DNA of 64,000 nt, taken from NCBI GenBank assembly GCA_963816435.1, contig CAWFKS010000007.1, positions 1-64,000 on the forward strand, in the 5' to 3' direction. The DNA is from CAWFKS01 sp963816435. Lineage in GTDB: Bacteria; Pseudomonadota; Alphaproteobacteria; Rhizobiales; Rhizobiaceae. The notes under the pieces were generated by a model. The model made no database searches, had not been told where the DNA came from, and was given only the letters and a program-made list of their open reading frames with translations. Both the position numbers and the translations under genes were made by a program. Shown here piece after piece: positions 30,322 to 39,896 of the stretch (position 1 is the first letter of the stretch; each line of letters starts with the position of its first letter).

Positions 30322-31455
30322 TTACGCGCCGACGGCTGCCATGTTCGAGCGCGCGATGCGCCGCAACTCGTCGATCGGCTTCAGCGCGCCCTCCTCCTCA
30401 TAGTGCCAGAAGGTCCAGCCGTTGCAGGCGTCGAAGCCCTGCACCAGCGCGCCGACCTTGTGGATGGAACCGGCGTGCGGATCGGCCGCGATCGTGCCGT
30501 CGGCGCGCACCTGCGCGGTCCAGCGGCGCTTCGGGTCGCAAAGCTTGGCGCCCGGGGCGATGAGGCCGGCGTCGACGAGGCTGCCGAAGGCGACGCGCGG
30601 CTCGGCACGCTTGCCGGTCATCACCGCCAGTTCGCCCTCGCCCAGCGGCTCGACCGCGGCGATGCGCTTCTGCGCGGCGTCGATATAGGTCTGCTCCCTC
30701 TCCACGCCGACGAAGCGGCGGCCGAGACGGCGCGCCACGGCACCCGTCGTGCCGGAACCGAAGAACGGGTCGAGCACCACGTCGCCGGGCTTGGAGGAGG
30801 CCATCATGACGCGCGCCAGCAGCGCCTCCGGCTTCTGGGTCGGGTGCAGCTTGGCGCCGTCGTCATCCTTCAGGCGCTCGGCACCGGTGCAGATCGGAAA
30901 CAGCCAGTCCGAGCGCATCTGCACGTCGTCGTTGGCCGCCTTCATTGCCTCGTAGTTGAACGTGTAGCCGCGGGCGTCCTTGTCGCGCGAGGCCCAGATC
31001 ATCGTCTCGTGGGCGTTCTGGAAGCGCCGGCCACGGAAGTTCGGCATCGGGTTTGTCTTGCGCCACACGACGTCGTTGAGGATCCAGAAGCCCAGATCCT
31101 GAAGCGTCGCGCCGACGCGGAAGATGTTGTGGTAGGAGCCGATCACCCAGATCGTGCCGTTCGGCTTCAGCACGCGGCGCACGGCCAGCAGCCAGGCGCG
31201 GGTGAAGGCGTCGTAGGCGGCGAAGCTGTCGAAATGGTCCCAGGCGTCGTCCACGGCGTCGACCAGCGACTGGTCGGGACGGTGCAGCGTTCCGTCGAGC
31301 TGCAGATTGTAGGGCGGGTCGGCGAAGACGATGTCTACGGAGCGTTCGGGCAGGCGCTCCAGCGCTGCCACGCAGTCTCCCTTGATGATGGTGTCGAGCC
31401 AATGGTCGGCCGGGGCAACAGGGGAGAGATCATCGAGAAGACGCACTGCAGACAT
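30322..31455 (-). CDS. ccrM: Cell-cycle regulated adenine methyltransferase (GANTC)
   Basis: CcrM methylates adenine in GANTC after replication and helps time cell-cycle gene expression in alphaproteobacteria. The 377-residue protein has the catalytic motif ADPPYNLQL near residue 46 and the AdoMet-binding FxGxG-type motif LDPFFGSGTTGAVARRLGRRFVG later, the beta-class order. A C-terminal extension of about 85 residues (LCDPKRRWTAQVRADGTI, GWTFWHYEEEG) is typical of CcrM and needed for DNA recognition. I start at ATG 31455. It stands in the conserved mutY-HAD-ccrM arrangement. Confidence 0.95.
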   Translation of the reverse strand: MSAVRLLDDLSPVAPADHWLDTIIKGDCVAALERLPERSVDIVFADPPYNLQLDGTLHRPDQSLVDAVDDAWDHFDSFAAYDAFTRAWLLAVRRVLKPNGTIWVIGSYHNIFRVGATLQDLGFWILNDVVWRKTNPMPNFRGRRFQNAHETMIWASRDKDARGYTFNYEAMKAANDDVQMRSDWLFPICTGAERLKDDDGAKLHPTQKPEALLARVMMASSKPGDVVLDPFFGSGTTGAVARRLGRRFVGVEREQTYIDAAQKRIAAVEPLGEGELAVMTGKRAEPRVAFGSLVDAGLIAPGAKLCDPKRRWTAQVRADGTIAADPHAGSIHKVGALVQGFDACNGWTFWHYEEEGALKPIDELRRIARSNMAAVGA

Positions 31456-31539
31456 ACACAAGACCCGGAAACGCGGTTACTCTTCACACTCCGTTATGGT
31501 TACCTTTCTCAGTAAACATTGAATGAACGGGAGAGCGGC

Positions 31540-32049
31540 GTGCGGATACGGGCGTTCTTCGGCAGCGTCGCGTTCTTCCTGGCGGCTCCGGCAATGGTGG
31601 CGGGCGTCATACCGTGGGGGCTGACGGGCTGGGAAATGCGCCCGGCGTGGACGGCAGGGGGCGCGGCGGGCGTCCTGCTGGCCGGTGCGGGCCTGCTCTT
31701 CCTTCTGCACAGCTTCTGGCGTTTCGTCAGCGAGGGCATGGGCACGCCGGCGCCGATCGCCCCGACGGAGCATCTCGTGGTCGGCGGCGTCTACCGCCAC
31801 GTGCGCAACCCCATGTATCTGGCCGTGCTTGCCATCATCGTCGGACAGTGGCTCGTGTTCGGGCACGACGGATTGCTCGTCTATGCGGCGATGGTCTGCG
31901 CCGCGTTTGTCATCTTCGTGCGGACCTACGAAGAGCCCACGCTCGCCGCGCGCTACGGCGCCGAATACGATGCCTATCGCCGAGCGGTGCCGGGCTGGCT
32001 GCCAAGGCTGACCCCATGGACGGGCGGCGGCGCTGAAAGCGGCCGTTAG
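31540..32049 (+). CDS. Isoprenylcysteine carboxyl methyltransferase-family membrane protein
   Basis: The 169-residue protein has about four hydrophobic segments. The ICMT/PEMT-like core HLVVGGVYRHVRNPMYLAVLAIIVGQ is followed by FVRTYEEPTLAARYGAEYDAYRRAVPGWLPR. Such proteins methylate lipid or small-molecule substrates with AdoMet; the substrate is not known here. The GTG at 31540 follows GGGAGA with 6-base spacing. A TTG seven codons earlier is less likely. It is divergent from ccrM. Confidence 0.82.
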   Translation: MRIRAFFGSVAFFLAAPAMVAGVIPWGLTGWEMRPAWTAGGAAGVLLAGAGLLFLLHSFWRFVSEGMGTPAPIAPTEHLVVGGVYRHVRNPMYLAVLAIIVGQWLVFGHDGLLVYAAMVCAAFVIFVRTYEEPTLAARYGAEYDAYRRAVPGWLPRLTPWTGGGAESGR

Positions 32050-32118
32050 GGCCGCTGTGGTTGCCTGCCGGGCACGATGGGTCTATAGCGGCGCCCTTTC
32101 CCGAAGGCCCAGCAAGAC

Positions 32119-32814
32119 ATGTCCCAGCCCGACCTCATCATATTCGACTGCGACGGCGTCCTCGTCGATTCCGAGATCATCGCGGCGCGCGTCGACACCG
32201 AACTCCTGGCCGAAGCCGGCATCGACATTCCCGTCGAGGAGTTCGTCGAGCGCTATGCCGGTCTCACCTTCACCGAGACCGTGCTGCGGATCGAGGCCGA
32301 GTACGGCGTGCCGCTGCAGGCCACGATCATCGACCGGTCCGCGCACATTCTCGACCAGAGGCTGACGCGCGACGTGCGGCCGGTGGAGGGCGCGCCGGCC
32401 GCGGTGGGCTCGGTCCAGGGTCCGAAATGCGTCTGCTCAAACTCCGCGCCAGAGCGGCTGGAGGGAATGCTCGGCCATGTCGGGCTGCTGCAGGCGTTTT
32501 CGGGGCACGTGTTCTCGGCGCGCACGATCCCCTCGCACAAGCCGAAGCCCGCGCCCGACGTCTACCTCTACGCGGCCGAGAAGATGGGCGCCGACACGGC
32601 GCGCTGCTTTGTCGTGGAGGATTCCGTCCACGGCGTCACCGCGGCGAAGGCCGCGGGCATGCGCGTCATCGGGTTTACCGGCGGCAGCCACAGCTTTCCG
32701 GGTCACGCCGACGTGCTGATGGAAGCCGGGGCGGAAACGGTCATCAGGCGCTGGGCGGAATTCCCGCAGACGCTCGAGGCGCTGACGCTGTGGTCGGAGG
32801 AGGCCGCGCAGTAG
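32119..32814 (+). CDS. HAD-superfamily phosphatase, beta-phosphoglucomutase/GPH-like
   Basis: The 231-residue protein carries HAD motif I IFDCDGVLVDSE (DxD intact), motif II VCSNSAPERL, the motif III lysine in SHKPKPAPDVYLYAAEKMG and the acidic motif IV VVEDSVHGVTAAKAAGM. The cap domain lies between residues about 15 and 90. This set is usual in phosphoglycolate phosphatases and related sugar-phosphate phosphatases. It stands alone, 69 bp after the methyltransferase gene. Substrate cannot be assigned. Confidence 0.88.
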   Translation: MSQPDLIIFDCDGVLVDSEIIAARVDTELLAEAGIDIPVEEFVERYAGLTFTETVLRIEAEYGVPLQATIIDRSAHILDQRLTRDVRPVEGAPAAVGSVQGPKCVCSNSAPERLEGMLGHVGLLQAFSGHVFSARTIPSHKPKPAPDVYLYAAEKMGADTARCFVVEDSVHGVTAAKAAGMRVIGFTGGSHSFPGHADVLMEAGAETVIRRWAEFPQTLEALTLWSEEAAQ

Positions 32815-32836
32815 CGGCGCGCGGCACGGACGCGCC

Positions 32837-33418
32837 TCAGTGGACGCCGGGTCCTTCGTCGTAGCCTGCGAAGATCGAAACGGCGTTCGCCTGGTCCTCG
32901 GGAATGACCACGTTCGAATCGTTGAAGACGAACTGCGTGGCGCCGATGGTGTCGGCCACCTGGACGGGAAACTTGTGCAGCTGCGAGTAGATCGGGCCGT
33001 CGGCGCCGACGACCACGACGCGGATCGGCATGGTGATCGTGCCGGTCTTGCCGAGCGGGCCGGGAACGATGCGGCCGGCCACCGCGATGTCCATGGTGAT
33101 CGAGCCGCCGTCGTGCTTGCACGTGCGGGTCACGTCCGAAATCGAGGCCTGGTAGATCAGCTTCGACGGATCGTCGGACTGGTTGCGCTGGTAGGTGCTG
33201 AAATAGGCCGTGCCCTCGCGCAGTTGCACCGACGGGCAAACCGCGCGCAGTTCGCTGAGCCGGACGGGCTCTTCCTTGGGCTGCTCGCTGGGAGGCTGGT
33301 TGGCGGAGACGTCGAGGGCGCCCAGCGTGTCGCCCGACTGGCAGCCGGCCAGCGCCGTCAGCGCAGCGACCGCGATGGAAACTCCGAACAAGCGCAAATG
33401 CCCCGCCACAAAACCCAT
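32837..33418 (-). CDS. Predicted lipoprotein of unknown function
   Basis: The 193-residue protein starts with a lipoprotein signal (LFGVSIAVAALTALAGC) and has a Pro/Glu-rich linker. A beta-rich domain follows with VCPSVQLREGTAYFSTYQR, ISDVTRTCKHDGGSITMDIAVAGRI and FVFNDSNVVIPEDQ. Two cysteines in the mature part (AVCPS and RTCKH) could form a disulfide. I do not recognise a characterised family. Start options are ATG 33418 (chosen; the signal begins there) and ATG 33436. It is divergent from thrC. Confidence 0.72.
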   Translation of the reverse strand: MGFVAGHLRLFGVSIAVAALTALAGCQSGDTLGALDVSANQPPSEQPKEEPVRLSELRAVCPSVQLREGTAYFSTYQRNQSDDPSKLIYQASISDVTRTCKHDGGSITMDIAVAGRIVPGPLGKTGTITMPIRVVVVGADGPIYSQLHKFPVQVADTIGATQFVFNDSNVVIPEDQANAVSIFAGYDEGPGVH

Positions 33419-33564
33419 TGCACGCACTTCCCTCATGTGAAACGGCTGTTCTATATCAATCGCGCGGTCAAAATGCGACCGCGACGAAACGAATTTCGCC
33501 GGCTCTCGCCAGACACGGCGCGGCACCCCGCCGGCATTCACCACGCAGGAAGCGGACGCCATTC

Positions 33565-34979
33565 ATGAAATATGTCAGCACGCGCGGCGAGGCCCCCGAA
33601 CTCGGCTTCTGCGACACGCTGCTCGCCGGGCTGGCGCAGGACGGCGGGCTCTACCTGCCGGCTGAGTGGCCGCACCTGTCGGCCGCCGACATCCGCGCCC
33701 TGCGCGGACTGTCCTATCCCGACCTTGCGATCCGCCTGCTGACGCCGTTCCTCGGCGGCGAGATCGAGGAGGCGACGTTTGCCCGCATCGTGCGCGAGGC
33801 GTATGCGACCTTTCGCCACGAGGCGGTGTGCCCGCTGGTGCAGACGCGCGGCAACGAGTTCGTGCTGGAGCTCTTCCACGGGCCGACACTCGCCTTCAAG
33901 GACGTCGCCATGCAGCTGCTGGCGCGGCTGATGGACCACGTCCTGGCCGAGCGCGGCAGCCGCGCGACCATCGTCGGCGCCACTTCCGGCGATACCGGCG
34001 GCGCGGCAATCGATGCCTTTGCCGGCGGCAATCGCACCGACGTCTTCATCCTGTTCCCGCACGGTCGCGTGTCGCCGGTGCAGCAGCGCCAGATGACGAC
34101 GTCTGGCGCCGACAACGTCCATGCGCTCGCCATCGAGGGCAATTTCGACGACTGCCAGCGCCTGGTGAAGGAGATGTTCTCCGACCGGCCGTTCCGCGAC
34201 AGCCTGGCGCTGTCGGGCGTCAACTCGATCAACTGGGCGCGCATCATGGCCCAGATCGTCTACTATTTCTCGTCCGCCGTTTCGCTGGGTGCGCCCGACA
34301 GGCCGGTCTCCTTCACCGTGCCGACCGGCAATTTCGGCGACATCTTCGCCGGCTACGCGGCCATGCGCATGGGCCTGCCGATCGAGCGGCTGGTCATCGC
34401 CACCAACGACAACGACATCCTGGCGCGCACGCTCGAGACCGGCGCCTACCGGACCACGGGCGTGGTCGCGACCACGTCGCCGTCGATGGACATCCAGGTA
34501 TCGTCGAACTTCGAGCGGCTGCTGTTCGAGGCCTCCGGCCGAGACGCCGCCTTCGTGCGCCGCGCCATGGGCGGGCTGAAGCAGTCCGGCGGCTTTTCGA
34601 TCGACGCGCCGGTGCTGGCGGAAATCCGCCGCGACTTCGCCGCCGGCCGCTCGACCATGCCGGAGACGGCCAGCGACCATCCGCGCAGGTCCTCGACGGC
34701 TCGGGCATGCTGCTCGACCCGCACACCGCCACCGCCGTCACGGTGGCGCGCAGGCTGGAGACGTCGGCCGCGCCGATGATCGTGCTGGCCACGGCCCATC
34801 CGGCCAAGTTCCCCGACGCCGTCGAGGCGGCCTCCGGGACGCTGCCTCCCCTGCCCGGCGCGCTGGCCGAGATGATGGAGCGCGAGGAGAGATTCACGGT
34901 CCTTCCCTCGGACCTGGAAATCGTGGAAGATTGTATCGGCGGCCGCTCGCGTGCGGCTGCCGCGGTGCATCGGGAGTAG
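33565..34979 (+). CDS. thrC: Threonine synthase (frameshifted)
   Basis: ThrC converts O-phosphohomoserine to threonine with PLP. The N-terminal part shows MKYVSTRGEAPELGF, FHGPTLAFKDVAMQLLARL (PLP lysine in FKD), GATSGDTGGAAIDAF and SVNSINWARIMAQ-type sequence (GVNSINWARIM). The C-terminal part, in another frame after about 34680, continues with VLDGSGMLLDPHTATAV and VLATAHPAKFPDAV. Adding one base between about 34665 and 34695 joins them to 471 residues, the normal length. The gene is usually needed for threonine prototrophy, so error is likelier than loss. It precedes the M16 peptidase and acetyltransferase genes. Confidence 0.92.
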
Positions 34980-34986
34980 AGTCTAT

Positions 34987-36279
34987 ATGGGTGTAGAGGT
35001 AAGCCGTCTGTCGAACGGCATGACAGTCGCCACCGAAGCCCTTCCGCATATCGAGAGTGTCGCCCTGGGGGTGTGGGTCAAGTCGGGTTCGCGCAACGAG
35101 CGCGACGACGAGCACGGCATCGCCCACCTGCTCGAGCACATGGCGTTCAAGGGAACGGGCAGCCGCAGCGCCTGGGACATCGCCTCGCAGATCGAGGATG
35201 TCGGCGGCGAGATCAACGCCGCCACCAGCGTCGAGACGACCGCCTTCTTCGCCCGCGTGCTGCGCGACGACGTGCCGCTGGCGATCGACCTTCTCGCCGA
35301 CATCCTGACGGATTCCCGCTTCGATCCGGACGAGCTCGAGCGCGAGCAGCACGTCATCCTGCAGGAGATCGGCGCCGCGCACGACACGCCGGACGACATC
35401 GTCTTCGACCGCTTCACCGAGGCCGCCTTCCGCCACCAGACGCTCGGCCGCTCCATCCTCGGTTCGCCCGAGACGGTGCAGTCCTTCACCTCCGACCAGC
35501 TCAAGCGCTTCATGGAGCGCCAGTACGGCGCGGAGCGAATGATCGTGGTCGCGGCCGGCGACGTCGACCACGACGCATTCGTGCGCGAGGTCGAGAAACG
35601 GCTGGGAAGCTTCCGCGCCAAGGCCGACACCACGATGCCGCAGCTCGCCCACTATGTCGGCGGCGATTTCCGCGAGAACCGGGACCTGATGGACGCGCAG
35701 ATCGTGCTCGGCTTCGAGGGCCGCGCCTACCATGTGCGCGATTTCTACGCCTCGCAGATCCTGTCGATGATCCTCGGCGGCGGCATGTCGTCCCGCCTGT
35801 TCCAGGAAGTGCGCGAGCGCCGCGGGCTGTGCTACTCGGTCTACGCCTTCCACTGGGGCTTTTCCGACACAGGCATTTTCGGCGTGCACGCCGCCACCGG
35901 CAAGGAAGACATCGCCGAGCTGGTCACGGTCATCCTGTCGGAACTGCAGAAGGCCGGCGACATGATCGGCCAGGAAGAGCTCGACAGGGCGCGCGCGCAG
36001 TATCGCGCCGGGCTCGTCATGTCGCGCGAGAGTGCGGCCAGCCGCGCCTCCCAGATCGCCCGTCAACTGCTTCTGTTCGGCCGGCCGATCTCGCTGGAGG
36101 AACTGGTCGACCGGCTGTCGAAGCTGACGGTCGATCGCGTTTCCGACCTCGCCCACCGCATGTTCTCGACCATGCCGACGGTCGCGGCGGTCGGCCCCGT
36201 CGGACAGCTACCCGCCTTCGAGTCCGTTCGCGACATGCTGACCGGGCCGGATCGCGCCGCCCGCAAGCTTGCGGTGTAG
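34987..36279 (+). CDS. M16-family zinc peptidase (processing peptidase-like)
   Basis: The 430-residue protein resembles the mitochondrial processing peptidase beta group. The inverted zinc motif HLLEH is in GIAHLLEHMAFKGTGSRS, and the further metal-site region is DVGGEINAATSVETTAFFARV. The second half carries LGGGMSSRLFQEVRERRGLCYSVYAF, typical of active members. The start ATG at 34987 lies only 8 bp after thrC. The gene order with thrC upstream and an acetyltransferase downstream is common in rhizobia. No signal peptide is present, so it is probably cytoplasmic. Confidence 0.92.
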   Translation: MGVEVSRLSNGMTVATEALPHIESVALGVWVKSGSRNERDDEHGIAHLLEHMAFKGTGSRSAWDIASQIEDVGGEINAATSVETTAFFARVLRDDVPLAIDLLADILTDSRFDPDELEREQHVILQEIGAAHDTPDDIVFDRFTEAAFRHQTLGRSILGSPETVQSFTSDQLKRFMERQYGAERMIVVAAGDVDHDAFVREVEKRLGSFRAKADTTMPQLAHYVGGDFRENRDLMDAQIVLGFEGRAYHVRDFYASQILSMILGGGMSSRLFQEVRERRGLCYSVYAFHWGFSDTGIFGVHAATGKEDIAELVTVILSELQKAGDMIGQEELDRARAQYRAGLVMSRESAASRASQIARQLLLFGRPISLEELVDRLSKLTVDRVSDLAHRMFSTMPTVAAVGPVGQLPAFESVRDMLTGPDRAARKLAV

Positions 36280-36294
36280 CGCACCGCACGCCGG

Positions 36295-36891
36295 ATGCGT
36301 CCGCTTCCCTTCCTGAGCCGCCCCGGCCCGGTTCTGCCGGGCCCGCGCGTGACGCTCAGGACGCCGCGCGCCGGCGACTTCGAGGAGTGGGCGGCACTTC
36401 GCCGCGAAAGCCGGTCGTTCCTGGAGCCGTGGGAGCCCAGATGGGCGCGCGACGAGCTCGATCGCGGCGCCTGGCGCGAGCGCTTCCGCCGCTACCGCCG
36501 CGAGGTCGAGGACGGCACCGGATTGCCGTTCTTCATCGTCGAAAACGCCACCGGCGCGCTGTGCGGCGGCATTTCGGTGGGCAACATCCGGCACGGTGTC
36601 GCCCAGTCGGCGCAGATCGGCTATTGGATGGGCCAACGCTATGCCGGACGGGGGTTCATGGTCGAGGCGCTGCGGTTGACCGTTCGTTACTGCTTCACGG
36701 GGCTCAGGTTGCACCGGCTGGAAGCTGCTTGTATCCCACGCAACGAACGGTCGATCCACGTGCTTGAAAAAGCCGGATTCACTCGCGAAGGACTGCTGCG
36801 CTCCTATCTCAGGATCAACGGCACCTGGCAGGACCACTATCTCTACGCCCTCGTCGAGGGCGATCCGCAACCAGAACGCATCGGGAGCTGA
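36295..36891 (+). CDS. GNAT N-acetyltransferase, RimJ-like
   Basis: This 198-residue acetyltransferase has the RimJ/RimL pattern: PRVTLRTPRAGDFEEWAALR at the N-terminus, then FFIVENATGALCGGISVGNI, the acetyl-CoA loop YWMGQRYAGRGFMVEALRL, the motif B segment LHRLEAACIPRNERSIHVLEKAGF and EGLLRSYLRINGTWQDHYLYAL. Such enzymes acetylate protein N-termini or small amines; the substrate is unknown. It follows the M16 gene by 15 bp and precedes the c-di-GMP gene by 5 bp, so the block may be one transcript. Confidence 0.88.
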   Translation: MRPLPFLSRPGPVLPGPRVTLRTPRAGDFEEWAALRRESRSFLEPWEPRWARDELDRGAWRERFRRYRREVEDGTGLPFFIVENATGALCGGISVGNIRHGVAQSAQIGYWMGQRYAGRGFMVEALRLTVRYCFTGLRLHRLEAACIPRNERSIHVLEKAGFTREGLLRSYLRINGTWQDHYLYALVEGDPQPERIGS

Positions 36892-36896
36892 CCCGC

Positions 36897-39779
36897 TTGG
36901 CAATCGCGATCAGACAGGCGGCGCTTTCGGTCATCATCGCGCTGTTCGCGCTGATGACGGTCGCCCCCGCGCTCGCCGTCGAACCGATCAAGATCTCGCG
37001 CGAGGACGTGGCGCTCGACCTTTCGGGCGCCGTCGAGATCTATCGCGACCAGGGCGCGAGCTTCCAGGTCTCCACCGCGCCCGGCCCCGACGGCATCGTG
37101 AGGCGCATCGAGGTCGAGGCGAACGGCGAGCAGTCGACCGGCGACTGGGCCGTGTTCGCGCTGGCGAACACTACCGACCAGCAGCTCGACCGCCTGATCG
37201 TGGCGCCGCATTTCCGGCTCGCCGGCTCCGGCCTGATCTGGCCCGATCTCGGCGCCAAGCGCATCGCCTCGATCACGCCCAGCGAAGGCTTTGCGCTCGA
37301 CCGCGAGGAGAGCCCGGATGCCGACGTCTTCCTCGTCACCATCAACCCGGGTTCGGTGATCACCTTCGTGGCCGAGCTCACCTCGCCGCGCCTGCCGCAG
37401 GTCTATCTGTGGCAGCCGGAGGCCTACAAGGACACGGTCAACTCCTACACGCTGTTCAAGGGCATCGTCATCGGCATCGCCGGCCTGCTGGCGCTGTTCC
37501 TGACCATCCTGTTCGTGGTCAAGGGCACCTCGATGTTCCCCGCCACGGCGGCGCTGTCGTGGGCCGTGCTCGCCTATGTCTCGATCGACTTCGGCTTCCT
37601 CAACAAGGTCATCGAGATCGGCCCCGGCAACGAGCAGGTATGGCGGGCCGGCACCGAGGTCGCGCTGGCCGTGACGCTGGTGATCTTCCTGTTCACCTAT
37701 CTCAACCTCAATCGCTGGCACGGCAATTTCAGCTACGGCGTCATGGCGTGGGTGCTGGCGCTGGTGCTGCTTGCCGGCGTCTCGGTATTCGATCCCTCGG
37801 TCGCGGCCGGAATTGCCCGCATTTCCTTTGCGCTGACCGCCGTCGCCGGCATCGGGCTGATCGTCTATCTCGGACTGCAGGGATACGACCGGGCCGTCAT
37901 GCTCGTGCCGAGCTGGCTGATGCTGCTCGCCTGGATCGCCGGCGCCTGGATGACCGTCACCGGCATGCTCGACAACGACATCGTGCAGCCCGCGCTCGGC
38001 GGCGGCCTCGTGCTGATCATCCTGCTGATCGGCTTCACCGTGATGCAGCACGCATTCGCCGGCGGCGCCCTCACCCAGGGCCTGTTCTCCGATCTCGAAC
38101 GCCAGGCGCTGGCCGTCACCGGCGCCGGGGACGTCGTGTGGGACTGGGACGTCCTGCGCGACCGGGTGGTCGTGCGTCCCGACATCAGCCGTCAGCTCGG
38201 AATGCCGGGCGGAAGCCTCAACGGGCCGGCGCGCAACTGGCTGCCGGTGCTGCACAACGAGGATCGCGATACGTTCCGCACCACGCTCGACGTCGTGCTG
38301 GAGCATCGGCGCGGCCGCATTTCGCAGAGCTTCAGGCTGCGCGGCGCCGACGGCCATTACCACTGGTTCCTGCTGAGGGCGCGGCCGGTGATCGGCTCGG
38401 ACGGCGAGATCATCCGTTGCGTCGGCACGATGATCGAGACGACCGAGCAGAAGAAGGCCGAGGAGCGGCTGCTGCACGATGCCGTGCACGACAACCTCAC
38501 CGGCCTGCCCAGCCGCGAACTCTTCCTCAACCGGCTGGAAGGCGTGATCGCCATGTCCGACCAGGACGACAGGATCAAGCCGACCGTCTTCGTCATCGAC
38601 ATCGACCGGTTCAAGAACGTCAACGACAGTCTCGGCATTTCGGCGGGCGACACGATCCTGCTGACCATCGCCAGGCGCCTTCACCGGCTGCTCAAGCCGC
38701 AGGATTCGCTGTCGCGCTTTTCGGGCGACCAGTTCGCTTTGATGCTGCTGTCGGAACAGGACCCCGCGCGCATAGCCGCGATGGCCGACGCGGTGAAGCA
38801 GGCGATCCATTCGCCGATCACCTTCGCCAAGCGCGAGATCGTGCTCACCGCCTCGGTCGGCCTCGTCACCTGGACCTCGCCGCAGACGAGCGCGGAGGAC
38901 CTCGTCAAGGACGCCGAGCTGGCCATGTACCAGGCCAAGCGTTTCGGCGGCGACCGGATCGAGCCGTTCCGCCCGGCCTTCCGCTCGGTCGGGACCGACC
39001 GGCTGCAATTCGAGTCCGACCTGCGCCGCGCCCTGGAGCGGCAGGAACTGAAGCTCGTCTACCAGCCGATCGTCAGGCTGGAGGACCGCACGATCGCCGG
39101 CTTCGAGGCGCTGATGCGTTGGGAGCATCCGCGCCGCGGCACGATCGCGCCGTCCGATTTCGTGCCGGTGGCCGAGAACTGCGGCCTGATCGTGCAGTTC
39201 GGCCTGTTCGCCATGCAGCGTGCCGCCGAAGACCTGCATTCCTGGCAGAAGCAGATCGGCGACGTGCCGCTGTCGGTCTCCGTGAACCTGTCGAGCCGCC
39301 AGCTGATCCGGCGCGATCTCGTCAGCGACGTCCGCTCGGTCATCGCGCGCTCGGGCCTCAAGCCGCGCTGCTTCCGCCTCGAGCTCACCGAGTCGCTGGT
39401 GATGGACAATCCCGAGCAGACCACGCACGTGCTGGAAAAGCTGAAGAAACTCGGCATCGGCCTGTCGCTCGACGATTTCGGCACCGGCTACTCGTCGCTC
39501 TCCTATCTCACGCGCTTCCCGTTCGACACGGTCAAGATCGACAGGAGCTTCATCGACGACACCAGTTCCAAGCGCATCGTGCTGTTGCGCTCGATGGTCA
39601 ACATGGCACACGAGCTCGGCCTGTCGGTGGTGGCGGAGGGCGTCGCCGACGAGAGCGACGCGCTACAGCTTCGCCAGATGGGTTGCGAATACGTGCAGAG
39701 CTTCCTGTTCGGGCCGCCGCAGTCGGCCGACGCCGCGCTGAGGCTGCTCAAGGAGCAGTATCCGCTGGCGCAGGCGTGA
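36897..39779 (+). CDS. Membrane GGDEF/EAL c-di-GMP signalling protein (degenerate GGDEF)
   Basis: This 960-residue receptor has a signal peptide, a periplasmic domain (residues about 30-190) and six or seven membrane helices (about 195-400). A PAS domain follows (VVWDWDVLRDRVVVRP through IRCVGTMIETTEQ), then a GGDEF and an EAL domain. The GGDEF active site reads SGDQF instead of GGDEF and no RxxD inhibitory site is seen. The EAL domain keeps EALMRWEHP, VNLSSRQL, DDFGTGYSSLSYL and KIDRSFID. It is therefore probably a c-di-GMP phosphodiesterase, with the GGDEF domain perhaps a GTP sensor. The start is TTG 36897 behind GGGAG; no ATG fits. Confidence 0.88.
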   Translation: MAIAIRQAALSVIIALFALMTVAPALAVEPIKISREDVALDLSGAVEIYRDQGASFQVSTAPGPDGIVRRIEVEANGEQSTGDWAVFALANTTDQQLDRLIVAPHFRLAGSGLIWPDLGAKRIASITPSEGFALDREESPDADVFLVTINPGSVITFVAELTSPRLPQVYLWQPEAYKDTVNSYTLFKGIVIGIAGLLALFLTILFVVKGTSMFPATAALSWAVLAYVSIDFGFLNKVIEIGPGNEQVWRAGTEVALAVTLVIFLFTYLNLNRWHGNFSYGVMAWVLALVLLAGVSVFDPSVAAGIARISFALTAVAGIGLIVYLGLQGYDRAVMLVPSWLMLLAWIAGAWMTVTGMLDNDIVQPALGGGLVLIILLIGFTVMQHAFAGGALTQGLFSDLERQALAVTGAGDVVWDWDVLRDRVVVRPDISRQLGMPGGSLNGPARNWLPVLHNEDRDTFRTTLDVVLEHRRGRISQSFRLRGADGHYHWFLLRARPVIGSDGEIIRCVGTMIETTEQKKAEERLLHDAVHDNLTGLPSRELFLNRLEGVIAMSDQDDRIKPTVFVIDIDRFKNVNDSLGISAGDTILLTIARRLHRLLKPQDSLSRFSGDQFALMLLSEQDPARIAAMADAVKQAIHSPITFAKREIVLTASVGLVTWTSPQTSAEDLVKDAELAMYQAKRFGGDRIEPFRPAFRSVGTDRLQFESDLRRALERQELKLVYQPIVRLEDRTIAGFEALMRWEHPRRGTIAPSDFVPVAENCGLIVQFGLFAMQRAAEDLHSWQKQIGDVPLSVSVNLSSRQLIRRDLVSDVRSVIARSGLKPRCFRLELTESLVMDNPEQTTHVLEKLKKLGIGLSLDDFGTGYSSLSYLTRFPFDTVKIDRSFIDDTSSKRIVLLRSMVNMAHELGLSVVAEGVADESDALQLRQMGCEYVQSFLFGPPQSADAALRLLKEQYPLAQA

Positions 39780-39781
39780 AA

Positions 39782-39892
39782 GGACAGTAGGGCAGCCAGG
39801 CAATAGGGTAGCGTTTGGGTGCCAGACGGGCACTACGAATGGAGCACCGCTGCTGCCACCTGCTGCCCTGTCTGCCTGATGCCCTACTGCCC
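39782..39892. repeat. Imperfect inverted repeat between convergent genes
   Basis: Arms of about 30 bases (39782-39811 and 39863-39892) are imperfect reverse complements built on CAGTAGGGCA and CAGGCA blocks, with about 50 bases between them. It sits in the 117-bp gap between the c-di-GMP gene and yqgE, which converge. It could act as a bidirectional terminator or be a dispersed intergenic element. No T-tract follows either arm. Confidence 0.6.
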
Positions 39893-39896
39893 TTCT

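Noticed and set aside
31456..31539. CtrA- or GANTC-type control sites before ccrM
   Set aside because: No GANTC occurs in the gap, and the TTAC/GTAA half-sites do not match the TTAA-N7-TTAA spacing.
36843..39611. A minus-strand open frame of over 900 codons opposite the GGDEF/EAL gene
   Set aside because: Antisense shadow; the plus-strand protein has full domain structure and catalytic motifs.
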